Positions 1 to 10,400 of a stretch of DNA of 26,983 nucleotides are shown here, piece after piece. A program made the position numbers and the translations under genes. The notes below the pieces were generated by a model, which ran no database searches, was not told the origin of the DNA, and saw only the letters and a program-made list of their open reading frames with translations. Source of the DNA: Lichtheimia corymbifera B2541 (taxonomy: Eukaryota; Mucoromycota; Mucoromycetes; Mucorales; Lichtheimiaceae). Each line of letters starts with the position of its first letter. Position 1 is the stretch's first letter. The DNA lies in NCBI GenBank assembly GCA_000697475.1, contig JNEU01000705.1, positions 1-26,983 of the forward strand. Reading direction: 5' to 3'.

Positions 1-1091
1 TATTACCAAACAACACACAAGGGATACAAGGTGCAACAAGCTGCTATGAAAATCGGTATCTTGCAAGCATCAGCATACAATTTTGTGAACGAAGCGATCA
101 AGAACGATGAAGTACTCCCTGGTTGCCGAAAAACGAGTCTCGTCAAGAGGGGCAACAATCGAAAGATTTCTGAAGAGCATTCAAGATTCATCAAGGAGCT
201 CATTGAGAATACAAGTACAGCAACCGTTGCCGAGATACATGAGAAGTTCTGTGATAGATTCAAGGTATGTATCCGTTGCAGTGAATTATAAGTATAAGAA
301 CTTTGTAAACTAATCGGCAGTGAAGATCTATGCATCTCTCCAAGTGCTGTGTGGAGACATCTAACTAAGAAGTTACAGTATTCTTGCAAGCGTACGAAGC
401 CGCTTGTTGCAGATCGCAATGCAAGACAAACAATTGAAAGAAGGGCTGCTTTCATTGAATACCTCAAGCAACAAGGGATTGTGTTTTCGTGGACGAGAGT
501 GGGTTTTCCAAGAGACTTGTGAGAACTATGGCATGGTCAAAGAAGGGCACACCAGCAACTGTTACAGTCCCAACATAAGGTAGTTTCAATGTCAGTATCA
601 TAGGGTGCATGTTCAGAAAAGGGATCCTATTGCTTTCAAAGCATGCTCCACCCCAAGAGGTGCTCGAAATGCAGCCCGAACCATCAAGTAACCGTAAAAG
701 ATTGGGAGTCTCCCACGGTGCAAAAACCAACCATTTTATTCACTACATAAGGTGCCTCTTACACGTGCTCAAGGAACTAAACTTGAGAAACAAATACATC
801 GTAATGGATAATTGTGCTATTCACAAGGACAACGCAATCAAGCAGCTGGTAGAAGAGGACGGCCATCACTTGTTGTTCCTGCCACCATACTCGCCATTTC
901 TCAATCCAATTGAAGAATGCTGGTCCAAGATAAAACACCAAGTTGGTAAGAGGCCATTGACGGACACGGAAGACTTGATACAGCGTATCAAGGCGGCATC
1001 AAAAACGGTGACCATGGAAGATTGTCAAGGATGAATCAAGCATTCTATCAGATTATTCGACAAGTGTGAAGCAAAGGAGAACATCAAATAG
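1..1091 (+). pseudogene. Degraded Tc1/mariner-type (DD34E) transposase, open at left edge
   Basis: The reading frame is already open at base 1, so the 5' end lies outside the window. Three blocks are recognisable in order: an N-terminal DNA-binding-like part (about 1-264), a middle part (about 320-475) and the catalytic DDE part (about 490-1091). Catalytic landmarks are VDESGF near 495-512, MDNCAIH near 803-823 and NPIEECW near 905-925; the second Asp and the Glu are separated by 34 residues, the Tc1 spacing. The copy is broken: the frame changes between the first and middle parts and again near 478, an in-frame TAA lies near 578, and TGA at 1032-1034 interrupts the C-terminal tail where the continuing frame (IKHSIRLF...) suggests a lost Trp codon. 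A sequence resembling a short intron lies at about 265-320, but the frames do not join cleanly there. In active relatives this enzyme would cut and paste its own element at TA sites; this copy cannot. Confidence 0.85.
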
Positions 1092-1967
1092 CATTTCTTC
1101 TTCTTACCATAGTATCATATGATTTTTCGGTATCTCGATTCAAGTCTACAGCTATTGTCATCCATACTATGTAATATAAATTACACATGTCAATATACCT
1201 GGAAGCCGATGCACTGGCCTTTACAAAGCAATAGCAAATCATCATCCACGACTGTCATTGTGGTAAGAACCATATGCTGAAAGAGAGATAGGATTTACAA
1301 CAGTGGACGCGGGTACTAGAGTTGTATGTCAAGGTATCAGTTGTCGAATGGTTGCTAGGTGCTCATGTGCAGCTTGGCGTACTAATGCTGGAAGGAAGAG
1401 GGTGCCACGAGTGAACTCTTTGAGAACGAGCACGATCATCTGCTTTGCTATAGGCCACATTGACATTGCTATGGAAATTGAGCGTGTCTCCAGTTAGAAA
1501 GCAGATTGTCAAGGTAGTCGAAAAACGCAATGGCAAAGAGGGAAAGGTTGACCAGCAAGAAGAGCGTTCTACCTATATGTGAAAAGGTGCTTTACAGCTG
1601 CCTCCAAATTGCTTCCACCAATGATTTCCACATACCCAGTATCACATAATGATTCAGCCGACCGAGACTCCTGATAATTTATAGTTTCAAACGCAAAACG
1701 CTGTATATTAAAAACTAGCAGCTCCAACTGCTCGCTTCGCTCGTAAACGTCGATTTTGTGTGGAAGGGTTTATCATTCGGCGCAAAAGAATGCATTGGGG
1801 AAACCATGATTACGATTGTTGGCTGCAGGAATAACGTGTAACCATGGAGGAACTAAGAGTTCATTGGGTAGGAGAAGCTCACTGTACCACCCACTCACCA
1901 CCCGTCTTCGAACATTCTAGTCAGTTATAAAAGTGCTACATGTGAATTTCTTATCGTAATATGGTTA
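1092..1967. other. Gene-free stretch
   Basis: I see no convincing gene, tRNA or terminal repeat here. The frames that stay open are short and have no recognisable composition. The right terminal repeat of the Tc1-like element should lie in the first part of this stretch, but the matching left end is outside the window, so it cannot be recognised. Confidence 0.5.
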
Positions 1968-2955
1968 ATGAGTAGTTTGGTATATTGGATGAAATGATGT
2001 GAATATATACCATGCGTGAAAAAGAGCTCTCTGTAATCATGTATCTGTCATGTCAACTTGAGCATTATGGTTGATGCTATCATTGCGAATAATTGGATCA
2101 TACTTTACACCATATTCCACGGCAGCTACATATATCATCTTTTGTGCAACCTGTCAACCATGCATGTTTTGACGCGACACGTATATGATTCGCCACCATG
2201 CATAAAGTACCACCTAACGTCAGCCATTCACCTTTGTCCCATATCGATTTATCTTCCCCATTGGAGTAGTATCACTTCTTGTGATCGATGATGGATCAAA
2301 TGGATTCTTTATGAGACGTAAGACCATTCCTCGATTTCAGGGTCGAATGCCTGATATTGCTTTCGATATTTGATCGGCTTCAATCAGCGGCAGGAACAAC
2401 ATCATGTATCATTGGATTGGTGTGAGCTGAGCTAAAAGGGGTTTCAATCATTGATCGGCATTGTCCGTCGTAGCTCACTCTCATGCATCATTCGCTGAGT
2501 TAGAGCAGTAAAGAAAGATCTTTCTCTCAGACCTTTTCTCAGATGACACCAAGCCAATTGATACATGATGTTGTTCCTGTCGCTGATTGAAGCCGATCAA
2601 ATATCGAAAGCAATATCAGGCATTCGACCCTGAAATCGAGGAATGGTCTTACGTCTCATAAAGAATCCATTTGATCCATCATCGATCACAAGAAGTGATA
2701 CTACTCCAATGGGGAAGATAAATCGATATGGGACAAAGGTGAATGGCTGACGTTAGGTGGTACTTTATGCATGGTGGCGAATCATATACGTGCCGCGTCA
2801 AAACATGCATGGTTGACAGGTTGCACAAAAGATGATATATGTAGCTGCCGTGGAATATGGTGTAAAGTATGATCCAATTATTCGCAATGATAGCATCAAC
2901 CATAATGCTCAAGTTGACATGACAGATACATGACTACAAAGAGCTCTTTCACGCG
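1968..2955. repeat. Long near-perfect palindrome (inverted repeat / fold-back element)
   Basis: The left arm (about 2010-2440) is repeated in inverse orientation as the right arm (about 2532-2955), around a centre at 2485 with a loop of about 90 bases. From 2058 to 2291 against 2679 to 2912 the arms align without a gap and differ at very few bases: both encode the same chance 77-codon frame on opposite strands. Similarity fades toward the loop, and there is a 2-base length difference near the outer ends. A related copy at 26.5-26.98 kb matches the left flank further out, to about 1968, whereas the right arm stops abruptly at 2955 in a GTG-rich tract. No transposase is encoded. It is best described as a fold-back or MITE-like element, or an inverted duplication of one. 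Confidence 0.9.
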
Positions 2956-2990
2956 TGGTGGGTGGTGGTGAGTGGTGGTGGTGGTGTACC
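2955..2990. repeat. GTG-rich simple sequence at the palindrome edge
   Basis: An imperfect run of GTG units directly abuts the outer end of the right palindrome arm and ends about 60 bases before the start codon of the recombinase-like gene. It marks where homology to the dispersed repeat stops. Confidence 0.7.
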
Positions 2991-3051
2991 TTCACGACGT
3001 ATGGGTAACTCAGCGTTTGTATCCTTGGTTCCTCCCTCCTTTTTCCTGCAA

Positions 3052-4363
3052 ATGGTGGTGAAGCTTTACACAAGAGATCAGGCAATTTGTATGTACTTCT
3101 GTGAGGAGTATAATGAGGAGAATGCGAGGACCCTGGAGAAGCGGATCCGGGCAATCGAGAATGTAGAGATTTGCTATATGGATCACCCTAATGAACCAGT
3201 CCTGGTGTATAAGACCAAAATCAACGGCGATCCCGCGAGATACCACTACTACCCAAGCCAACTACCGTCAGCACAAGAACCACCTGTGGATGAGGACGAA
3301 TTCAGTAAGTAATGGAGTTGAGTCAGCTAGATATCAATTATCATTTGCTCATATGCTTTCTATTAGCATTGGATACCGATGCCCAGGTCAATCAATTCAT
3401 CAATACGGTGTATTCTCCTGTGAATTTGAACTCAACAATGTACAAGTACGAGAAGGTGCAGATGAAGCACGTCTACAACGTTGTTTGCCGTTATACCGAT
3501 TTGTACGCCGACAAGAACCTCAACTCCTTCACTGCGGGCTGCACGTACAAAACGATTGACTTCATGAACGTCGCATCCAAGAGAAGAATGTGCAATGGAA
3601 AAAGGATTTCTGAAAGGGATTTATATGTTCTGAAGCCCACATATCACGGTAAGCTACTTTTTTTTTCATTGCATAGCCATTTATTGACTCGGTATATATT
3701 CAATACCTATAGCCTATTTGGTTGAAAATATTTCCAGCGTATTGCCAGCACACAAGAATCACATGCGAAAGCTTAAGGAGGATGGATACGTTATTCTTGG
3801 ATACGCGAGGAAATCAACTACTCCCTCTGACAATCGAGTTGAACTTCTCAACGCCATGTGTGAAAACTTGCGGAAACGTTCCCTTGTACAAAGGGTATAT
3901 GTTTCGCCTAATTGTGATGCTGATGACCGACTGCAAGAAAGGGATGTGAAGAAAAGTGACATGCTCAATGACCTCGACGTGGACGGCGATTTACAAGGTA
4001 CCAATCAGATGGTTATCTAATAAGTAATGTCTAAAAAGTTAATTCATTTTCACTGGCAGATCTATTGGAATACATTACTGGCAAGGATGACATTTGCTTG
4101 GTTGTCCTGGATCACCGAGGACTCACAACAAACCCCCCCCCGATCTCAAATCATTCCTGAGGTAATGACTCAAATATGTAATGCTGCCATATCTTATTGA
4201 CTTGAATGATAGAAAATTCAGGCAAATCAAGCGGATCATTGTAGACAAGATCCCTTTCACCAATGAAATTGCGGAATACGACTGTGCTGACCTTGTGGAA
4301 GATGAGAGCAAATTAAACGAATTTGCCATCAAACAACATTTCTATCAACGTTCCCATCAATAA
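3052..4363 (+). CDS. Serine-recombinase (resolvase)-like protein, probable mobile-family gene
   Basis: Five exons join as 3052-3304, 3367-3648, 3713-3997, 4060-4161 and 4222-4363, with GT-AG introns of 60-64 bases. The sum is one base short of a full frame; an extra C in the C9 run at 4133-4141 would give 354 aa. The start is the ATG whose downstream residues match the inverted relic at 4603. Residues 206-214 read ILGYARKST, like the catalytic Y-x-R-x-S motif of serine recombinases, with Ser213 as possible nucleophile. Residues 274-297 (DLLEYITGKDD..., then VVLDHRGLTT) resemble the LDRLGRS segment, but the usual arginines are His and Leu, so activity is doubtful. About 200 residues precede the catalytic-like part, the order seen in IS607-type enzymes (DNA-binding part first). 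From memory, similar multi-copy proteins occur in Mucorales. The palindrome lies about 100 bases upstream. Confidence 0.65.
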
Positions 4364-4603
4364 ACATTTCTGACTATTGCGGCTATCTTTTAATTGAAAA
4401 TGAGTAGGATACATATGATATCTTAGTGGGTTGGAGTGAATGGTGATAATGTGGCACAAAACCGGTTCAGTAGGATCGTCTTGAAAACAAATGTCAATGT
4501 CTACCAATTGCTCGAGCTTGCGCACCAATCTTGTTACGTTTGCTTCCGAGTATTCTTCACATTAAAACATTCAAATAGCTTGCTCCCTGGTGATGGTAAC
4601 CAT
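4313..4603 (-). pseudogene. Inverted degenerate copy of exon 1 of the recombinase-like gene
   Basis: On the minus strand, starting at the ATG at 4603, the translation follows exon 1 of the neighbouring gene: MVTITREQAI against MVVKLYTRDQAI, CEEYSEANV against CEEYNEENA, then DICFQDDPTEPVL against EICYMDHPNEPVL, and NPLRYHMYPTHF against DPARYHYYPSQL. Two in-frame stops (TGA and TAA) interrupt it within the first 13 codons, so it is not expressible from that start. Identity is only moderate, so this is an old paralogue rather than a recent duplicate. Its 3' end overlaps the last exon of the intact-looking gene by about 50 bases on the opposite strand. Confidence 0.8.
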
Positions 4604-4679
4604 GATAGGTGGTTGAGGATAACTTGAAAGGACTTAGTTGGCAAGTTGGAAAGCCAGGATACTTGTGGTTTGTCGAGTA

Positions 4680-5213
4680 AACCCTAAGTCACAGCAACCC
4701 GCTTCCCAAAGACCTTCAGCGTTTTGCCTACAGTGCAGATTGAAATACGCACAACAATAATAAAGATGATGATAAAGAGGCGAGAGAATACAGTGAGACT
4801 CAATAATAGGATGATGATTTTATTTCAATTGAGTGCGCTTATTTATATCTTTGATTTGGATGATGGCGTAAGGGATTGATATTTGGATGTTGTTGATGTG
4901 GCTTCCTTATCGAGGATTTGGATAAGTTGGTATACGCAGTAATGCTGGGACCCGTGTGTGGGTGGCACAAATGGTTGATTTGTGTACGTCATGCGTGTGA
5001 GATGTGCCGTAGTGGCGTAAGAGCTCTCTCTATGATAAAGTCAAGTCCACATTCATTGTTTGTTACCTCTTACCCTCATATGTGTGACATCTCCTTATTG
5101 TGCAGTGAACTACTCGGATATGTGGATCCTGTACCCGAACATAAAGTAACCTTGAATGAGGTATAGATCAACCGTTGTATGATAAAGAGTGAACGGTGGT
5201 ATCGGTTCACGAT
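4680..5213 (-). repeat. Probable LTR of the Ty3/gypsy remnant (edges uncertain)
   Basis: This region lies just downstream (on the minus strand) of the chromodomain end of the adjoining pol remnant, where the 3' LTR should be. A purine-rich tract reading GGCAGGGGGCA on the minus strand sits at about 5216-5227, as expected of a polypurine tract, and is followed by a TGAACCG start. A TATA-like sequence on the minus strand lies near 4850. The second LTR is not in the window, so the limits are a guess. No other gene is visible between 4604 and 5213. Confidence 0.35.
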
Positions 5214-5234
5214 ATTGCCCCCTGCCAGGTTGAG

Positions 5235-6090
5235 CTATACTCTGTAATTGAAGTGGCGTCTAGAGCGTTTGCTGTGGCGTGTGTTTGTGGCGGCAAATTC
5301 CGATGCAGATCGTTTGGGCGTAGTCTTGTAATGCTCTGTAGTGTCATTATCAAAAGCTGTATCACGTAAACCAGATGAAGTGTTCTTCATGTTGCGTGGA
5401 AGCGTTGGTGATGGTGATGTGGTGATTTTGTTCCAGTATTCCGAAATAGGTGCTGGGCTATTGAATGACTGTGGAGGTTCCCAAGTGTCATCAGCCTCAG
5501 TGTATCCTTCCCATCTTACCCTGTATTGATACTTTCCGGGTGCCAACTCTTTGTGATCAACGATAGCTTGGATCGTGTAATACTCGCCATCCCGTTCATA
5601 GGCTTCACTTGCATCGAGTAATTCATCTTGGGATACGAGCTTGAGTTGTGATGGTGCGAAATCCCTGGATGCGAGGAGTCATTGTTCATCCCTTAGGACA
5701 TAAGAACCCCCTTGGGTTTCACCTACAACGGTATAGGGTCCTTCTTAACGTGGATCCAGTTTCTTGCTGCGTATCATATCCTTGACCATAACCTTGCTGC
5801 CTGGAGGGAATTTAACGATCCTATACTTGGCATCATGCTTACCCTTCTTGAGCTGTGCGAGTGCTGTAGCCCTTTCCGAGATGGCAGGAAATACCGTTTT
5901 CGACATCAAGTCAATGCGCTCCATCAGCTCATCTTCTTGGAGTGGCCTAGGAATGTCGTCATTGCTGTAGTCACGGAATCCATTCATAGCTCGGTTAAAC
6001 ATTAGGGCAAATGGTGTTGTACCATGACAGCTGGCAACCTTGTTATTGATGCAGCCAAACTCTTGAATTTGGAACATCCAATGTGTAATC
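5235..6090 (-). pseudogene. 3' remnant of a Ty3/gypsy chromovirus: integrase end plus chromodomain
   Basis: One minus-strand frame runs from about 6090 to 5235 without a frameshift but with two in-frame stops, TAA at 5745-5747 and TGA at 5679-5681. From the upstream end it shows the end of the integrase core (GTTPFALMFNR near 6015), the basic integrase C-terminal part with PPGSKVMVKD near 5790, a GPYTVV segment near 5720, and a chromodomain with YQYRVRWEGYTEADDTWEP around 5480-5535, which in this family targets integration to modified histones. Everything upstream (gag, protease, reverse transcriptase, RNase H and most of integrase) is missing. The boundary near 6090 adjoins a fragment of the dispersed repeat. 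The element is dead. Confidence 0.88.
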
Positions 6091-6224
6091 CTGCATCAAA
6101 TGTGGACGTGTAAATACTCAAATATGGAATGCATGTATAAAGCAATTGTCTCTGCCATCATGGATAGCTTTCTCATCAATCGATGTTTGTGTATGAAGAA
6201 CCAACATTGCCCAAGATTATCATC

Positions 6225-6265
6225 ACCATCCGTTTGTGCAACCTGTCAACAACATGTGTAACCTA
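6225..6265 (+). repeat. Short fragment related to the palindrome/MITE family
   Basis: An 18-base stretch, TTTGTGCAACCTGTCAAC (about 6233-6250), is identical to the core of the left palindrome arm (about 2140-2157), and is followed by a partly matching segment. An exact 18-base match to a 0.4 kb repeat is unlikely by chance in a window this size. The flanks are too diverged to set limits. Confidence 0.45.
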
Positions 6266-6828
6266 TTCACCTTCTCCGTCAGTCCGACTCTTCTTACTCT
6301 GCATGACAACGTATATCCTAAACGAATTAATAGATGAAGGGAGAATAAAAGCTACACTTTCTTAAAATGCTACCATTTGGGAAATGTGATGCTGGGTCAT
6401 CTGCTCTCATCCATGCAAAGTGAAGGAGCACCAACATGCAATGATGGTCATCCATTGATCATAGGTGGCTCTTCAAATGCAATAATATCTAAGGTTCTAG
6501 CGTGTGTCTAACGCCAAGGAGCTATTCAAATAACTGCATAGGGTTCTATTGTTTACAGCATGTCCAATAAGTTTTGCAATGATAAACATTGAACGCGATA
6601 GTCCAAGCACTACTCATATGAATGGGTGGCAGCACCCCATCAACCAGGAAAAAAGTGTCCTTTAGCTTAATGGGTCATTAAAGTAGGTAAATGCGTCACT
6701 CATTAGAGTCGCTCGAAATTCGCAGTAGCTAAATGGATTCAAGAAAACCATTACTTCGACTCTGTACTCACAAGGTGCTTGACCACTTTACCAGTTCGAT
6801 CCATAGCATGACAACACATCATCATTAA
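6266..6828. other. Gene-free stretch
   Basis: There is no recognisable gene. Two sequences resembling a tRNA A box (TAGCTTAATGG at 6663 and TAGCTAAATGG at 6726) and one resembling a B box (AGTTCGATCC near 6793) occur, but the flanks do not fold into a tRNA. Confidence 0.4.
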
Positions 6829-6948
6829 CACCATCGTCATCAACACCATCGTCATCAGCACCATCGTCATCAGCACCATCGTCATCAGCACCATCGTCAT
6901 CAGCACCATCGTCATCAGCACCATCGTCATCAGCACCATCGTCATCAA
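6829..6948. repeat. Minisatellite, eight 15-bp units
   Basis: Eight consecutive units of CACCATCGTCATCAR (R is A in the two outermost units and G in the middle ones) fill 120 bases exactly. The unit length is a multiple of three, so all frames through it stay open; the minus strand would read repeated Asp-Asp-Asp-Gly-Ala. No flanking start, splice pattern or domain supports a protein, so I treat it as a noncoding tandem repeat. Confidence 0.9.
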
Positions 6949-7485
6949 AGACTACAAGGAAAACAAAACGATTAAGGCCCCTGAACCACAACCACCCAAA
7001 TCTGGGTCGCCATCCTCTTCGTTCGTTACCAGATGTCTATGAACAACAACCACTCAAAGCTGCGCGGTTGCATTGTGAACCCAAAAGCATCTCCAAAGGA
7101 AGGGAGCGACAATTGACAACGAATGCCTTGAGCGACGAATAAACTTTAGTAGCACCAAAAAGACACGTAGCATTGTTGCTTGTTGCTGGTGTGATACACT
7201 CATAAGAGATTTTTGCATCAATCAACGACGTTATTTATTCGAATGACAAAAAGCAGTTGTTTGCAATGCCTCTCCTATTGCTATTTATTGTCTGTATTGT
7301 CCTTCGAACCCTGATAGAGACACATTTAATGACTTTAATTAGGCACATCCTGATAAAGATATATCACCCAATGACTTTAATATAGGCACAACTATAAAAA
7401 ATATGCTGGCATAGTATTGGTAGAATGAAGAAGAGCGATCTAAAAGGTACCGATGTAAGCGATATGTTTTATAAATACACAGCAT
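6949..7485. other. Intergenic stretch downstream of the Hook gene
   Basis: AT-rich, with only short frames. Two similar sequences (around 7330-7350 and 7370-7388: AATGACTTTAAT followed by AGGCACA) form a small direct repeat about 40 bases apart. I see nothing else. Confidence 0.4.
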
Positions 7486-10400
7486 TCAACATAGGCGCTT
7501 TCGTAGCTGGTTATCCAGTATTTTCCGCTGCTGGCCAAGCCAGGAGGATGGTGTAGATCGTAGAGACAAGCTGGCAGTCTCACGATGGTTGCGACGGGCA
7601 AGATCGTACCACGCTGAAATAATCAGCTGTTGCTCCCTTCTTGATTGTGCTCGAACATCATGGATTTGTTTCTATGAAACCATGCGAAAAGATTAACTTG
7701 TGATTCTAAAGATTTGTTCTAGTACTATCCATACCTTGAGCAGATCGTGCTCCTCCTCTTTAGTGCGCGGTGTGCGATTCAACAAAGTAGGGTGATCTTC
7801 TGATTGATTGATACCGCTGAAGCGCGTAGTCATTTCTTCCAGAAGTTGTGAATAAAGCTTGATCAACTAGGAAGAATGATTCTAAGTTATCTGCACACAA
7901 CCGTATACAGGTAGGGAGATACTTACGTCACGAACCTTGCGGATCCTGCCTTGGCTCTCGTTGATCTCTTCTTGCAAATTCAGTACACATATCTGAAGAC
8001 TGGCATTTTGTTCCTTGATAGTTTCCAGTTCTTGGCTGCAATGCTCATTAGATCACCTTTTAGTGCATTATGAAACTCGCGTAAGCAAAACATACATTGT
8101 AAGTTGCGGTCTATCTTTAACAGCCCCGTCGTTAATCCCATGCAAGTAGTTGGCTTCCACCAGCATACGATTGATATCATGGAGCTGCATCTTGGTGATA
8201 TCCTCCAGTCTGTTGAGACGGTCCTGAATCCTACTGTGTTCTTTCTCATAGTTTTGTAATGAGGCAACATCCTTGGCAATGTTGCTAGTTCCCTGAAGCA
8301 CAGCTGCTTCCAAGTTGATGGTGCTCTCCTTGAGATAGCTTGATTCTTTTTCCAGATCCAGCATTCGAGATCGAAATGCCATGATAGTCTGTGCTTGGTT
8401 CAGCAGTGAATCAGGAATGCCCTTTCGAATTTGCTCAAGCTCCTTGCGCAATTGATCACGCTCTGCCACGATAGACACGTATTCCTATTAAATATTGTCA
8501 ATGCAAACGAGGTATATAATAGTGCACTATACAATAAACATCACCCTTTCCAATCCTGTCTTGGAAGATTCTGTGTCATTAATCTCATTTTCAGCATGTT
8601 GGCTATTGTTTGTTGTTGACGAAGCCGCCTCCCTTTTCTCCATCTCTTTGATCTGGTTTTTCAGCCGTTGGATATTCAGGCGACTAAATCCCAATACTAA
8701 GTAAGTCTCTTATACATGATTAGGGGGTATTATACGTACAGCTCAGTGATGTTAGCTTTTTTCATATTTTCTTCCATATCCGTTTCAATCGTCTCGTCGA
8801 TAACAACGCTGGCACGATGGTTTATCGCTTTTTCGATAGACGTACCTAGCAATACATTCTTCCTTAGCATTCAGCTTATGTTGATTTCCTACGATCCTTA
8901 TACTTACCACCACCTAACTCGAGCTCTTTAATTTGCTCTTCCAATAATTGCACATGTTCTACATTTCGGTCACGGTCTTCCTCCAGGTATGTGCAAGTCT
9001 CGCTTAACTTATGGAGTTCATCTTCTAATCGACCCTTCTCTTCAAGAAGCTCTCGGTTACTTGATGCCAATTGCTGCACCTGCTCTTCGAATGAACCCAT
9101 AATGGTTTTGAAACGTAAGAGTTTGCGGTATTCATCCTCAGCTTCTTGGCTTCGCTTTAAAAGATCAGTGTTTTGCTGTTCCAGGGCCTATTTTGGGAAG
9201 AAGGCGCGATAATTTATATCCCCAACTTAATGTGATACCAAAGATTAGTACGAAATTGAGACAACATACCTTGATTTGATCTTCCAAATCTACTCTTTCT
9301 TGTGCATCCCGTTCATATTTTTGAAGGGCGATCTCCATGGTTGCCATACGCTCCACTGCTTCCCGATACTCTTCCAATTCAGATCTCAATGCTTCAGCCT
9401 CGTCAGCCTTAATCGTCAATTCATCCACCTGTTGAGCAATGTACGGTTAAGCTCATTTTTATATACATGCTCATTCTTTAGGATATCAGATACCTTGCGT
9501 CGTAACTCATTCACTGACGAGCGTTGTTTTTCTAACGTATTTTCCGTTTCCAGCTTCTGCTCTTCGCATCTCTCCCTATTAACTCGTGGTCAATGTTCCC
9601 TTATGCTAACAGAATTCCACTGGTATATCTTACAAGTCCTGCTTGAGATGTTCGATTTCAGTGCGCATTACAAAGTCCGCTTTGCCAGTTGTACTGCTCT
9701 GAGCAATTGCATCTTCCATATCTCTCAATCTCGCCTCCATCTCCTTTTTCTCGGACAGTAGGTCATTCTATGCATAGGTAATCCTCATTTAATACTCTGA
9801 GTGAATCACGCTCCGGATTTACTTACAAGACGTTCTTTTAATTCTTCATAGTCGACTAGTAATTGTCCATGAGAGCTTTCAAAATGTTTTCTTTCAGAAA
9901 TCAATCGATCAAACTCGGCTTGGTAACGGTATGGAATGTCACTATTCATAATCCACGTCGGTAATTCTGTATTATGTGGTATGCAGTACAGACCTGTCCA
10001 TAAAATATCCTCGAGATCCCACACTTGAAGACTCTGAGTATCGTGGATTGGCAGCGACATCACCATCACCATCAAAATGATGCATGACCTGCGGAAACCC
10101 AACCTTTAGTTTTCCACTGCCTGTTTTCCTCCCGATGAACTTACCTCTTCGATCGATAGCATCAAGCTGTGCTGGCTTTTCTGCGATAGGCTTTGGATCA
10201 TATCAATATAGGCTCGATTATTATCAGATTGCACAGCAATAGCAACAATCAATTGGCACATAAGCAGTAGATCATAGTGCTTTGCTTCTTTAGCGATAGC
10301 ATTTAGATCAATCGGCGGTAGCTGCTCAGGGTCTTGACCCAAAACCTCGTCAAAATATCGCGTGATCAATCGATGGATCTTTTTTTGGTTGTTCAGGCGA

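Noticed and set aside
2058..2291. 77-codon open frame, also present inverted at 2679-2912
   Set aside because: It is open only because both palindrome arms are near-identical; the related copy at the window end breaks it, and it has no protein-like features.
6656..6810. Possible tRNA or tRNA-derived SINE (A-box and B-box-like words)
   Set aside because: The expected acceptor stem and T stem do not pair for any of the combinations tried.
6751..6991. Acidic repeat protein (Asp-Asp-Asp-Gly-Ala) from the minisatellite
   Set aside because: The frame is open only because the unit is 15 bases long, and no start context, introns or flanking domain support it.
9276..9761. 161-codon plus-strand frame across the Hook exons
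   Set aside because: Antisense shadow of coiled-coil exons; it is Phe/Ser/Cys-rich, as expected from the reverse of Glu/Lys-rich codons.
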